Part shown: positions 63,966 through 64,000 of the stretch, piece by piece
How the letters are laid out: the number at the start of each line of letters is the position of its first letter
Position numbering within the stretch: position 1 is the stretch's first letter
Origin: Chytridium lagenaria
Lineage: Eukaryota; Chytridiomycota; Chytridiomycetes; Chytridiales; Chytridiaceae
Direction of reading: 5' to 3'
DNA: 64,000 nt
Assembly (NCBI GenBank): GCA_025449115.1
Contig: JAHLKC010000007.1
Coordinates: 310,001-374,000 of the forward strand
Position numbers and translations under genes: made by a program
Notes under the pieces: generated by a model
The model's database searches: none
Told to the model about the DNA's origin: nothing
Seen by the model: the letters and a program-made list of their open reading frames with translations, nothing else

Positions 63966-64000
63966 GCACTCACTCTCTCGCTCTCTCACTCTGTATTTTC

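Larger units (their letters stand above)
62455..64000. other. 3' region without a gene, ending in low-complexity sequence
   Basis: No convincing coding sequence. The part 62455-63715 has only short open frames (62904-63101, 63235-63486) without recognisable content. The 5' flank of the ABCC gene lies at the start. The end is C/T-rich simple sequence, listed separately. Confidence 0.5.

Noticed and set aside
63716..64000. Telomere or subtelomere at the window end
   Set aside because: The C/T-rich sequence has no CCCTAA-type unit and is ordinary simple-sequence DNA.

Overview
The window looks like nuclear DNA of a zoosporic (chytrid-like) fungus. Genes are split by many short GT–AG introns. 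The housekeeping genes are of fungal/opisthokont type (TORC2 subunit SIN1, ribosome-biogenesis factor NOC3, the CCR4-associated ABC protein CAF16, and an MRP/YCF1-type ABC transporter). Two genes, a sperm-tail PG-rich repeat protein and an orthologue of FANK1, are normally found in lineages with a motile cilium, which among fungi means zoospore-forming groups. The genus cannot be told from the sequence.

Layout. 1-4.6 kb: poorly coding DNA, then a GUCD1-like gene. 6.7-26.4 kb: an accessory cluster of four paralogous secreted proteins (A, B, C on the minus strand; D on the plus strand) with two CBM21-like domains, a beta-sandwich-like segment and an NHL-type beta-propeller. A 733-residue tyrosinase with N-terminal beta-trefoil lectin repeats lies between C and D. 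C and D form an inverted duplication of about 3 kb per arm flanking the tyrosinase. All five genes carry a TATA box 66-68 bp upstream of the start codon, next to a CG-rich element, so they are probably co-regulated. 27.5-34.1 kb: a long, fast-evolving, frame-broken gene with an array of 69-residue repeats in alternating A/B types. 34.9-40.2 kb: the PG-repeat protein, a TIGAR-like phosphatase that seems to lack its first catalytic histidine, and FANK1. 40.6-62.5 kb: NOC3, CAF16, SLC35C2-like transporter, SIN1, RNASEK/V-ATPase subunit f, a disordered unknown, and a large ABCC transporter. 62.5-64 kb: no gene seen, ending in C/T-rich low-complexity sequence.

How genes may work together. The A-D proteins (signal peptide, alpha-glucan-type binding domains, propeller) and the tyrosinase (phenol oxidation, cross-linking, melanin) suggest a stage-specific cell-wall or extracellular-matrix set; this is inference from domains and shared core promoters.

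Caveat. Many conserved genes here (A, B, C, D, NOC3, CAF16, SLC35C2, RNASEK, ABCC) show isolated one-base indels that break otherwise well-conserved reading frames. In A and B the exon lengths balance exactly if the inferred indels are allowed for. This looks more like residual assembly error than genuine gene death, so frameshifts in the window should not be read as pseudogenes without read support. Exon boundaries were worked out by eye from splice consensus and paralogue alignment.
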